Part shown: one piece after another, positions 52,691 to 63,300 of the stretch
Layout of the letters: each line of letters begins with the position of its first letter
How positions within the stretch are numbered: the first letter of the stretch is position 1
DNA from: Acridotheres tristis
Taxonomy: Eukaryota; Chordata; Aves; Passeriformes; Sturnidae
Length of the DNA stretch: 64,000 bases
Direction: 5' to 3'
Assembly: GCA_037013685.1 (NCBI GenBank)
Contig: CM072891.1
Coordinates: forward strand, 20,746,501-20,810,500
The notes under the pieces: model-generated
Told to the model about the DNA's origin: nothing
Database searches by the model: none
What the model saw: the letters and a program-made list of their open reading frames with translations, nothing else
Position numbers and translations under genes: made by a program

Positions 52691-55261
52691 TGAGTCCAGT
52701 GTGTCTTGGAGCAAGCCCTTCAGAGGCACAGAACCCTCTGGGAAATGGAAAGCAAAACTGATTAAACAACAACGGAACACAACCGGCTTTCTGGACCTCC
52801 CTCCACAAAAGGTTTGTGGCTTTAGAGCCCGACCCCAAAAAAGCAGGAACATGGATGAGAAAGGTCTTCACTCTTAATCTCATATGACTCAATAGCAATT
52901 AGCTCCTGCCTCTGCTTCTGTGGGCCTCCTACACTCCACAGCTGCAGCAGCCAGACCTTGTAGCCTAGAAAAAATTAGACAATTATCTCTGGGAATTTAT
53001 TTCCCAGCAAGAATATTCACTTCTCACTTCTCCCCAGTACTTCATCACCAGGATGCACAGCTGTTGAAGGACTATCCAGATCTCAGTCCAACCTACTGTC
53101 ATCTTCAATAGTTCAGCACTACAAGAGTTTCATGAATGCACGTTTTCCAGATATATCTCCAGTCTCTGTTTCCTCTGGTAATCCCTGCCTGGAATCACAA
53201 ATTAAGAAATATATACATATAAAAATCCCCCAGTTCATTTAGAATAGTTAGCAAATAGACATTTCTTATAGAAGGAAAAGTTGTCTTTTGGATTTGAAGA
53301 TAACTGTTTGTCTGGAGGCTTTCACTGCAGTCCTTCCAGCACAGTTGTCTCAGAAAACAAACAACACCTGGGCAGTGGGGGATGCAGGAACGAGGTATTT
53401 TTGTACGTTTCAGTACCACTGATTTTACTGTGACTCTTGGAGAATCACAAGTTTGCCATCTGCAATGGGACCATTTGGGCAAAATGTGTCTCTTTTTAAG
53501 GGAGGGAATAAGTAGCGATGAAATGAGAACCTGATGATCTGCTCAGTTTTCAATCTGTATTTCCTTCTAGAAATCTTGAACTTATCTGTTCTTCAGCTTC
53601 CTCATTTCAGAGAATCTCATCTTTCAACAGCCATTTCCATCCAGAATTACTAGTGTTTCATGTACCATCTAGGGTGCTTTGCCTAATGTTTTCAAAACCA
53701 GCTGCAAAGTATAAATCTCTGGCACCTCATATTTTTAAATCACTGTATCTGCTTCCCTACCAGTTGTACAAAGTGTTTGAAAAAAAACAGCATTTTCTCT
53801 ATGGTAGAAAAACATTTTAGTCTCTGCTGAAATCCTCCAGGTTTGTTGATGTTCTGCTCAGCCTTACTGTCTTTTACTATCCTGTGTGATACTTGGATGA
53901 CAGCCAGGCACATATGAATTGCTCCCACTCATGCTCTCTCTGGCAGTTTTATGTGCCTTTCACTACTTCTAGCAGATATTTTAGGCAACAATTTATTCCT
54001 ATCATGTTTTTTTTCTGCTTGCTTTCTTTTCCCTTTCTAAAAAGTATTACATCTTCTTTGCCTAGAATTTACTCAGTGTTTTAAGATCCCTGTGGATCAA
54101 TGGATCAGAGACTGCAAAGACAAAATCGAGGCTTTCTTATTATGCTTGAAGAAGGGAGTAGGAGGCCACAAGGCAGAGTCTTACTGCCTAATTTCAATGC
54201 TTTTAGCACACCAAGGGTCAGAGAGTGGGCAGGACTTGGAAGCTGGAAATGCCCATCTTCCCCTTGGGATGTCTTGCTCAGTACTTTGGATTCAGTGCAG
54301 AGAGGAGGCTCCCAGTGCCTCACAGTGGCACATTGTCACATCTGTGCCCCCTCTCAGTGGTCACATTGGTTACTTCTTGACTTAGAGATGCAAGAAACCA
54401 GATGCTGGATCTGTGGTGCTCGATTTTCCTCTGAGTACCACAAATATATGCCAAAAAGAACATCCATAACCTAACTTCTCTTAGGTATCAGCTTTTTCAT
54501 TATATTTTCTCCTAAAAATTAGAAGAAAGAGCAGGACAAAAGAGGGGGGAAGAGAAATTAAATAATTTTAGGAGCTCTTGTCTAAAGAAGAAAATTAGCA
54601 TTATGGATTCAGGCTGAACCCCTGGAGTCTCCCAGTCAAGAAATTAATTTTCAACCATTTTGAAATTCTTAGTTTCTGTCTTGCTAGAGATCATGTCATT
54701 CAGATGGCAGTCCTAGGGAATGCTGTGTCACTGGGTTTTGAGAGCATAAAACTGACTCGTGTCCCACTCCCAGCTGCTCTTCACTCATGGCAGCAAAAGT
54801 ACCTATGGGCATTTTGTGTTGAGTTGTTAATTGGGCCCAAACCTAGAAATGAGCATCACTCAGTCCCAGCTTAAGAGCTGATTAGATCACTGCAAGTCAA
54901 GCAGTTATTTACTAGAGCATATTGGTATTTTTAGAGCATAGAAGTTTATAATTTCTTTTTAAAAAATATGGATACAATAATAACCCAAAAAAAAAAAAAA
55001 TAACTCCACACAGAAATTTAGTTCTCTATTCCAGCAGACCTCTTTAAAATCCCATTTGTCATGTGTTCACCCAGATATAAAATGTGTGTCAAAGCACACA
55101 CCAGAGGTGAGTATTAACAAGCTTGTCCCCGTCCAACCCTGATCCATTGCATTAAATTTCTAATGATCTGTTTGATGAACTGCGAATCTATGGTGTCTTC
55201 AGAGGTTGTTGTGATGCTAATTAATATTATACATATGTCACCTAGTTTGTTGCAATTTTCA

Positions 55262-55286
55262 ACAACTCTCCCCTTTGCCTTTGCAG
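55262..55286 (+). promoter_or_regulatory. KCNQ1: Splice acceptor of the terminal KCNQ1 exon
   Basis: ACTCTCCCCTTTGCCTTTGCAG gives a good polypyrimidine tract directly before the AG, and the coding frame of KCNQ1 starts at the very next base with a complete GTC (Val) codon. This sets the exon start and its phase (0). Confidence 0.92.
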
Positions 55287-55490
55287 GTCACACAAATGGA
55301 TCAGAAGCTGAACCTCATCACGGACATGCTGCATCACCTGGTTTCCCGTCAGCAGGGGGATCAGGGCAGCAACAGATCATCCCAGAGAGCCAACAGCAAC
55401 ATCAGCTCAGAGCTTTTCCACCCCAACAACACTCTGCCCACCTACGAGCAGCTGACAGTCCCGGGAGGGAATGAAGATGACATATCCTGA
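55287..55490 (+). CDS. KCNQ1: KCNQ1 (Kv7.1 potassium channel alpha subunit), terminal coding exon
   Basis: The exon encodes the last 67 residues of the voltage-gated potassium channel KCNQ1, which with KCNE subunits carries the slow delayed rectifier current in heart and potassium flux in epithelia of the ear and gut (family knowledge). Residues 1-18, VTQMDQKLNLITDMLHHL, have hydrophobic heptad positions and match the end of helix D, the coiled coil that drives tetramer assembly. Residues about 19-45 are a Gln/Asn/Ser-rich linker. The end, NTLPTYEQLTVPGGNEDD, closely matches the vertebrate KCNQ1 tail and keeps the LPTY motif (55434-55445), known as the binding site for Nedd4-type ubiquitin ligases that down-regulate the channel. 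The exon begins in phase 0 behind a clear acceptor and ends at TGA 55488-55490. The first ATG in frame is not a start. The linker lacks the Gly-rich stretch of the human protein. The assignment to KCNQ1 rather than KCNQ2-5 rests on this tail. Confidence 0.95.
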   Translation, partial: VTQMDQKLNLITDMLHHLVSRQQGDQGSNRSSQRANSNISSELFHPNNTLPTYEQLTVPGGNEDDIS

Positions 55491-55806
55491 CGTGGTGCCA
55501 GCCTGGGTTGGGTTGTTCCTACTTTTCTCCTCTGGACAGGACTGAGTGTTGAGAACCTGGGGGAAATGAAGTTCATCAGCCAACCAAGAAATCGTGCAAC
55601 TGCTGTATCCATACCACTAGTCTCAAACATGCTCTTCTGAAGTTACCCACAGTAGCCAAAGGATTGCCAGGCTGTCTTCCACTAGGCAAAACTTCCAGAA
55701 GCTCCACGTTGATTTTGTTCCTGAACAAATGATCACAACTTATTATTTCTCAAAAAGACCAAAATGATGTCAAGACAGGCAAAATGGCAAGGATTTAGAG
55801 CTCCTG

Positions 55807-55853
55807 TAATAATAATAATGATAATAATAGTAATAATAATATTCTAATAATAC
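55807..55853 (+). repeat. AAT trinucleotide microsatellite in the 3' UTR
   Basis: Imperfect TAA/AAT units (interrupted by GAT, AGT and TTCT) for about 46 bases. It lies about 320 bases after the KCNQ1 stop codon and so is likely transcribed. Confidence 0.9.
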
Positions 55854-57353
55854 TTGAACTTAGATGGAGAAAAAAATGCATTCTGTTTATGAATCTGCAG
55901 ATAGCAATTTATTTCTACTACTAAGGTTTTTAAAACAAACTAGGATAACTTATGTTGTTTTTATTGTATAAACATACACTAACATTCTAGACAATAACAA
56001 ACCACATACTGAATGATTTTCTTTTTCTGTTTTCTTTTAGTGTTATTACATAAACAGTTATCAGATAATGACCAGATTTTTAAAATCTGTTTTTCTTCAG
56101 GGAGGAACTAATCCTTAATCTGGAACAATACTATTTATAGTGGAAAGCGCTATAGATTTTCTAAGATATCGGTTTTTCATGGGTTTTTCAGTAAAGTATT
56201 ATATAGCAAAAAACCATTCTGCTTTCTAGAAAATTGTTGCCAAAGAATTTATATATAAATAGAAAACAGTGTTCTGAATGTACTTGTCCTGAACATTTTA
56301 AAAGGAAGGCTTTCTACTTCTTAAATCTATTGGTTTTTAGCTCACAGATGCCACGAATAATACAAGAGGCTGAAATGGCTGGACTTCACTGGTCAAGTGT
56401 TTGAGCTGGCCACTCACAGAACATCCATAATCCTTGCAGGAGTCGAGGCTTCAGTTCAGGAAAGCATTTCTAATCCACACAGCACATATGACAATGTTAA
56501 TGTTTTCATGGATAATGCCTTGAGAAACTCCCCACAAGAGTCAGTTGGTATTGACAAGTGCTGCTCTTTATTTAGAGAATTGAGGGCCTCTGCTGCACCC
56601 CATGGGGCTGAACCACACTGCCCCACATGATGACTGCAATGAAACCAACAGTGTTGGATCAGTGTGAGTTCTCACACAACGTGAGCAGGAGTTGGGCTTT
56701 GATTACTAAGGCTGAAATTACTAAGGCCTTGGTAGGACTCAGCACCTGAATCCTACCAGTCTTTAAAACTGACAGCCTCAGGAAAAGCTCTTTAGTCCAA
56801 CGTGCTGCTAGTGGTAGCTCAAACTGCTGGGGAAACAAGATGTAGACAGATTGATCAGCTCTTGCACTTTGATCATCCTCCACATCCAGTGCACCCTTAC
56901 TGCAGAGCCTGTACCCCACAGTGGTCTCTCTCTCCTGGGGGATGCCCTAAAGCCTCATCCCTTGGCACAGCAGTTAATATATTACCAGTCTTTTGACCAA
57001 TATTACCCATCTGAAATACTGATGCATAATGAATGAGATCACAGGGAACCTTCTCATAGGGAACTCTCCCATTCTGAGCTTTCTTTCCAACATTTCATCT
57101 GTTTGACTTGTACTGCAGAAAAAGTCCTGTATTAAATATCCTGTATTTAACTTTCCAGATTCTGTTACAGTTATCCATCCTCTCTGTTGTACAGTAGATA
57201 AATGATAAGGGTGTAGAAATTTACAGGCATAAAGAAGATTTGTATCAGGGCATTATGTTTTGTAGAAATCAAAATTATTCTCATGATTTTGAACATTTTA
57301 AAATGAGATTCACTATGTAATTTTCAGGTTATCAATCAGCCTGTTAATTTCCT

Positions 57354-57359
57354 AATAAA
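57354..57359 (+). promoter_or_regulatory. Candidate polyadenylation signal AATAAA
   Basis: First canonical AATAAA downstream of the KCNQ1 stop, followed within 15-40 bases by GTGCTATGTCTTTTGGTTATT, a plausible GU/U-rich downstream element. Other hexamers at 58451 (AATAAA) and 58563 (AATAAA) could serve longer forms. Confidence 0.5.
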
Positions 57360-57380
57360 ATACAGGACAAGAGTGCTATG

Positions 57381-60300
57381 TCTTTTGGTTATTCTAAAAT
57401 CCAGACACTTGATATACACAAGAAAGCAGATGGCTTTTCTTTTTTTTTCTCTCTTAGCCCACTGTACGTGTAAATATGCCTTATTTGCAATGCATGACTG
57501 TAAGCTTTCTGCTGGTTCTTCACTAGAGAAATGAAAGAAAATGCCAACTTTTTCAGCTGGGATGACTGGAGAGAAAGGTGTGTCATGTAGCCCTGGCTGA
57601 AAACAGATAGGTCTGTGCATTTCTAGGGGCATTGCTTTAAACAGAAAATGTGTCCATTCCTGCCTGTTTGTTCTCTATACCATACCTTCATTCTCTTTTG
57701 ACACCTAATCTTGGTGAGAGCAGTCTGGCACAGCAAACACTTAATGCAAAACATCATTTCCCTTTCTTGTCAGTTGGTCTGTAACCATCTGAAAGCCTCC
57801 GTTGGGACCAGATTCATTGGAATCACTGGATTTTAGGTTGGAATCACAGGTTTTTGAGGCTGATGGCCAGTTGTGAGGTCAGTGCTTCCTCACCCGAGCC
57901 CAGCTGATCCTTTCAGAAAGTACAGAGCTCTGAGATCTACTACTTCAAACCTTATAATCCACCTTGCCGTAAGGAAAAGAAGACCAGGTCCATTTTCCCT
58001 GTTGAAGAGGGATGTTATAAAATAAGCCATGCAAATTTTCCATGCAGCTGCCTGGAGCCAGCCAAGGGCTCACCACAGATCTGACCTCCCTGCTTGGAGG
58101 ACTGACTGGAATTATCTGCCCTGCTGGGGCTTCCTAGCTCAATAACTTCTCCTGGAAGCAGATGCCTCAGCATCTTTCTTGCACAGAGCACTGTAGAACA
58201 GCAGCAGTGGGAAGATGAGATGAGCAGTCCAACACTGCAGCAGCCTGAAGTGACCAGCATGCAGTGAGTATGTGTTTCTGCTAAAACCTTTCCTACTGGT
58301 GTCACCTGTTCAGCCAAACTGTCCAGAGTGGGGGTCTTTTAAGTGGGTAGGAAATGTTTGTAAGTATCTTGAAGGGGAGCAAAGGAAACTGTAGGGTAGG
58401 CCAAACCTTGACTTTAAAACTTTCTGCCCCATTTTTGTGAGCTGTGTTAAAATAAATGCATCTGAAGCTGCAAAAGAAGCCTCTTTCTTAGATCAGCTCT
58501 GTATCAGTTTGCATTTCAAGACTGGTATTATTTAGGCCTAGAACCTCATCCCTGCTGAAAAAAATAAAGGCTAGTTAAAAAACAGTCATCTGAAAGAATG
58601 TTAGCTGGCTTAGCTTCCCCAGCCTACCGGGGGGATGCCAGATGTATGCCAAATCTGGAAGGTAGGAAGCCAGGCAATAGAGGAGGAGGCAGAACATGCA
58701 GCTGCCCAGCTGATGGTGGTGATGAAAGCTTGCTCTGCCTCAGCCTGCAGCAGAGGCAGACGATGTGCAGGTTTGCAAAAAGGAAGATCCACGGGAGGTG
58801 GAGACGATTTGTGCAGGGGAGGAGTTTCAGTCCATGAGCAGAAGCTTGGGCTCCTGATCAGGGGACTGTATTGGGATTCAAAAGACTAGCATCAGCATTA
58901 ATCTGCAGTGTGACCTCAGGGCGAGTCGTCTCACCTGCTTGGCCACATCTGCTGCCCCCTCTCCTGCACTCAGCCCACTTGTTTGTTTAGACCACAAATT
59001 CCTCAGGAAGGGAGGGCCCCTTTCTGTGTGTTTGCTCAGTGCCTACACAAAGGGACCTGCCCTCTGGGGACTGGAGGTACCACTCTCAGATAAATAATTA
59101 CTCACCCCGGAGTCCTGCTACAGGCAAACCCTTAATTATTCCAAGCCAAAGGAGTTTCAGTTGAAAGTGCCTGATGCCAAACCAGCAGTTAGAGAGGCTG
59201 GGTTTTAGGTCCCCTTCGACATAGCATCTTATCCTGATCTCCTGGTCAGGAGCCTGGCCATCTCTCATTTTCATTCTTCTGCTTTAAAGCAGGTTCATTT
59301 CAAATAACACAATGGGCCACTGCTATGCTCAAATACTAGCTAAGGCAGAAGTCTTTGGACGTCAGTGGATTAAACAGACATTTTACTACAGCAAATTAAA
59401 GTTTGTTGTTGCTAGCAGATGCCTCTGAGCTGATTTAGCACCCCTCAGTTCTGAGGAAGCTGGAAATATTCCAGGCTGGTGATCTTCAAAGGTCTGGGCA
59501 AGAAACAAACTGCTTTTTTGAAAAATGAAAAAGTAAAACACAGGAAGATCTTCTTTTCTGGGAGTTTAAAAGAGAAAAGGTTAAAATAGCTTTAAGCTAA
59601 TCCTCATTAGCTTTAAACTAATCCTTTTGCTGCTGGGATGGTGGTTTGGGAGGAGGAGAGGCATTGGGAAGAAAAGGAAAAAGATTGAAGGTATGATGCA
59701 GCTCCCATGAAAATGTACTTGTGCACTTGATTTATGTTGGCTTGGACTTGGGTATAGTCTGCAGTGGGATTTCTCAGTCCATGAAGGTCAATGTAAGCCT
59801 TTGGGAGTTGAAAATGTGCAGTAAAGATGCCTTTCCATGGCCTTTCAGAGAAGCTGGGCTCAGCTCCGTAGGCAGCATTGCTTTCTTCATGGTCACAGTG
59901 CCAAAGAACCATGCGAATTCACAAGTTTCTGCTTCCCATTTCTGTCCTCAAATTATTAGTTTCTAATATTCCTGCATGCCACTTGTGTTTTCAAGCCACA
60001 ACGATTAGAGGCATTTCCTTCCACTTCAGCGAAATGAATCCTACTGCACACACACACAACACAGAGCAGCCTTTAAAATGACCTCCAATTTCATTTAAAA
60101 TAGCTGCTGTAATGTTTTGCATCTTGGGTCTCCTGAGCAGTGGCAGCAGCTGTGAGGAAGGAAGCAGGTTCTTATGCCAGTACGATGTGGAGGTGATACA
60201 GCTACATCCCAAGATACAGCTGTGGAATTGCCAGAAGGTGTTGAGTTCAGGTTGAAACTAGCAAGGATTTCTATGAACACTGGCTTTTTTTGGTCTTGTC

Positions 60301-63300
60301 TGTGGTCTGACTTTGATGTCTAAGTGTGAATTTCGGCTGAAGCTTTGTTTTGTGGCTGCAGGTTTGTTTTTTGTGTCGTTCCCCTAATGCCAAACAAGAT
60401 GTGCGTTCATGTTCAGCCTTTCCTCAGTGAGGATGCTGACAACACCAGGACCCTCTGTCTTCTACATCAGAGCCTATTTTACAAAACTTATGAGAACTTA
60501 ATTATTTTCTAGATCTCTACCCTTCTGTCAAGTTGAATTGAACAAGGCCAACAGGTTCAAAAGTTATTAGGGGAGGCAAAACAAACACAGCATGAGTGCA
60601 TTAACCTTGTTTTCACAGGAACTGGGCTGAAAGTCCTCTCTCTCCCTACCCAAACACAGAGGTCTGGACGAAATGTAACCCCTCACTTTGGAGTAGAAGA
60701 CCACTTCTAACTCCTGGGGTGAGGAGGAGACATGCAGGAGACATGTTGCAGGAGTTGTTGGCTCCTGATGCACCTTGCCTTTGGATCAGCTATTGAAAGA
60801 TGCTGGAAAATAGCTTTTTCCTCACACTGCTTCCAATGACAGTGACTTAAAAGATCAAAATGCTCAGTGCTGCAACCAAGAACACGCAGGTGCCGGATGG
60901 GCACATTATGAGCCATGCCCATGTGTGCTGCTGTAACGTAGCACAGCGTCCAAATTGTCTGCACCGAGGGCAGGGGAGCACTGCTGGGGAAGGGCTGGCC
61001 CCAAAAAGTGGCATTGTCCAAGTTCACATGGCTGCTGCGTGAGCTGGCAACTGCTGCCTCTGGGAGAGACTTCCCGGGGATCTGACATGAGCATTGTGCT
61101 CTCTGCCTGTGCATTTGCACCTAAGAAGAGCTGGTCTACAAAGCCAGTCTTGAAGCCATCTAGGAGCTCCGTTTGCGTCAGAGCTAGCGTTGCTCTGGCA
61201 GGCTGCCCAGGGATTTAGGCTCGGTTAATCCAAGCTTGGCTCTCCAGGGCAGACACCCATGGAACAAAGGGAATAAAGCTTCCACGACCCCATCGAGCTG
61301 CTGGTCAATCTCTCAGCCAGGTGCAGAAAGTGGGCAAGGGAGCCTTCTGTGAACTCTCTTGGATCAGAGAGGGCCAAATTCCCAGCAGGAGTGTGTAGAC
61401 AAATCTATAGAGATTTTCTTGCTATAATTTGCCAAGTCTGGGAGCCTCGCACACTGAAACCCCCATGCCTGTGCATTTCACACAGTCTTTAAAGCCAGCT
61501 GTGCTGAAATTCATCACTGCTGCTTTTTGTGCAGACAATCTTACAGGGAAATAAAAAAACAAGAATGCAAGGAGGAAAATAACTTCAGTTTTCAGTTCTG
61601 CTATATGTTAGGTCTTTAGGATTATATTAATCATTAATTTTTAAGCATCAATATGCTAGAGTTGATGCAAGCAGTACCAGTTCTGTAAGACTGATAATCA
61701 CATGTGAAGGATTAGGGTTACAAGCAGTTTGTGAGATGCTATCATCTGTTGTTTAAGCATTACCTAATAATTTTTTACTCCTAACGGTTGCCTAATTGGA
61801 CTTTTAACGTTTATACATGGAACCTAAAAGTAAATGGGATTCATGTTTTACTCCTTTTGCATCCTTGGCTGTAATGCTGCTTTTAAATTTGCTTTGATTA
61901 TGTCCTGTTTCCTAATTCCTTCTGTTCATTGAAACATTGTATGCAGGTCTGATCGGCAGAGGGATTCATGCCCTTCAGATCACTTTTGGGAGCTATCAGG
62001 TAAGAGTTACCCCCATGAGGACTGGTAGCAACTACACTAGGAAGTCTTCTGCAAGCCACAATGTCTTTTTAATCATAGTTTGTCCTGTAAAGCTTGAACG
62101 ACAGAAGATGTGCTTCCTTGCTGAATCCCTCCTCTTCCTGTGCTGCAGGAGCTGCAGACTCACAGCCACCACCACGTGTGCTCACTTGCAGACATTATGG
62201 AGCAGATTTGAAATAGTGCCTCTGCTTAAACAGTTGCAAATGTTTCCCTGTTATTTCAGTTGGCAATCAAGCCAGTACTTTATTTTCCATTTATTTTCTC
62301 TCCGATGCAGCAGAGTGGGAGAATACTCTGCAGCCACAAGTCAGAAACCAGAAGCTGGGAAGCAGAAAGGTGCACCAAAAGACAGGTCTTGTCATTAAGC
62401 AAAATGTATTGCCCCAAGTACACACATTTCAGTCTCTGTTTCTTGCAGTCTGAGCATCACTTTTACTGCCCTGGCTTCATCTTCTTGCACCCCAACGTAT
62501 TAATACATCTTAGAAGTACCCTAAAGTGTCCTGAACTTTAATTTCCATCTGGTTCTCCCAGTTCCACAACTCGATTCAGGTCTCACCCCAAGGCCAGCAG
62601 GAGGCAGGACGGCTTTTGGCTGGCTCTGGTGGTGCTGGGGCTGGAGCCCCGGGAAGTTTGCCCCTCTCAGGCACGTTAGTCACTGCTCCCTGGCACGGCA
62701 CAGCCCATGATTAGCATTTCCTTCCTACGCCAGTCCTTCATGCCGCCGCTTCAGCTCTGACTTTTTGTTTTCCTCCTTCCCCCCTTCCCAGCCAAAGGGG
62801 AGAACAATTCCTGGAAAAGAAAAATGCTCTTTCTCCTGCATTGCCGAAACCTTTGCAGGGAGTTCTAGGGAGGAGAGAGTAGACTTTGGAGAACATATGG
62901 CTAAAAGCATTTGGGTGTTTTCAGATGGTAAATGACCGATGAGGTCTCAAAGGGGTTTTATTTATAAATGATAGACTCCTGAGAGAGAAATAATTGCTGC
63001 TCTCCCAGGCGTAAAAAAGCAATTCACCTGACATAAAACCCAGGGATAAAATTAGCTAAATGAAAGCAAGATATGGCAACTGTATTAAGCTGCTTTTTTT
63101 TTTCTCTCTCTCCCTTCCCTGCTGAATGGTGAATCATTTTAATTTTGTTTTCCCCTCCTTTCTTGGAAGGAGAAAAAAAAAAAGCCAACGCCAAAGCAGT
63201 GCCTTGGGTCTGAAAGAACAGATGGTGCCCTGGGCGGCCCTCCGGAGCGCTCGGCAGCGTGCATTCCTCCACTGCAGCACTCAGATAACTGAGTTATACA

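Larger units (their letters stand above)
1..55286 (+). other. KCNQ1: Intronic sequence of KCNQ1, probably the last intron
   Basis: The only recognisable exon begins at 55287 with a splice acceptor, so sequence to its left is intron of the same gene unless another exon is hidden here. The human gene is known to have a very long last intron, so a span above 55 kb is plausible. Scanning for the preceding short exon (which in human encodes the sequence just before the VTQ of the coiled coil) gave no match. The content is AT-rich non-coding sequence with scattered repeats, listed separately. Stretches with nothing recognisable beyond unique-looking DNA include about 3500-6000, 6300-20200 apart from short homopolymer and TA tracts, 24200-28300, 32050-36850, 42000-46200 and 47750-51050. 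Confidence 0.75.
55491..57380 (+). other. KCNQ1: Probable KCNQ1 3' UTR
   Basis: The sequence after the TGA has no further coding sense and is AU-rich in its second half. The first good AATAAA hexamer lies at 57354-57359, followed by a U/GU-rich stretch (57373-57395), so a UTR of about 1.9 kb is the simplest reading. A weaker ATTAAA at 57131-57136 could give a slightly shorter form. No repeat of the CR1 or MIR type was seen in it. The end is an inference; RNA evidence would settle it. Confidence 0.5.

Noticed and set aside
55163..55474. Alternative 103-codon frame across the KCNQ1 exon
   Set aside because: It is out of frame with the KCNQ1 reading and crosses the splice acceptor.
57825..57880. 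Possible CR1 end (GGAATCACTGG...GGTTGGAATCACAGG)
   Set aside because: The resemblance is limited to short words and the CR1 3' UTR blocks are absent.
60707..61120. 137-codon minus-strand frame and its overlapping frames
   Set aside because: They occur in a GC-richer pocket with several frames open at once, the pattern expected from fewer stop codons.
61937..62398. 153-codon plus-strand frame
   Set aside because: Cys/Ser/Leu-rich with no known motif, and no sign of exon structure; considered chance unless conservation shows otherwise.
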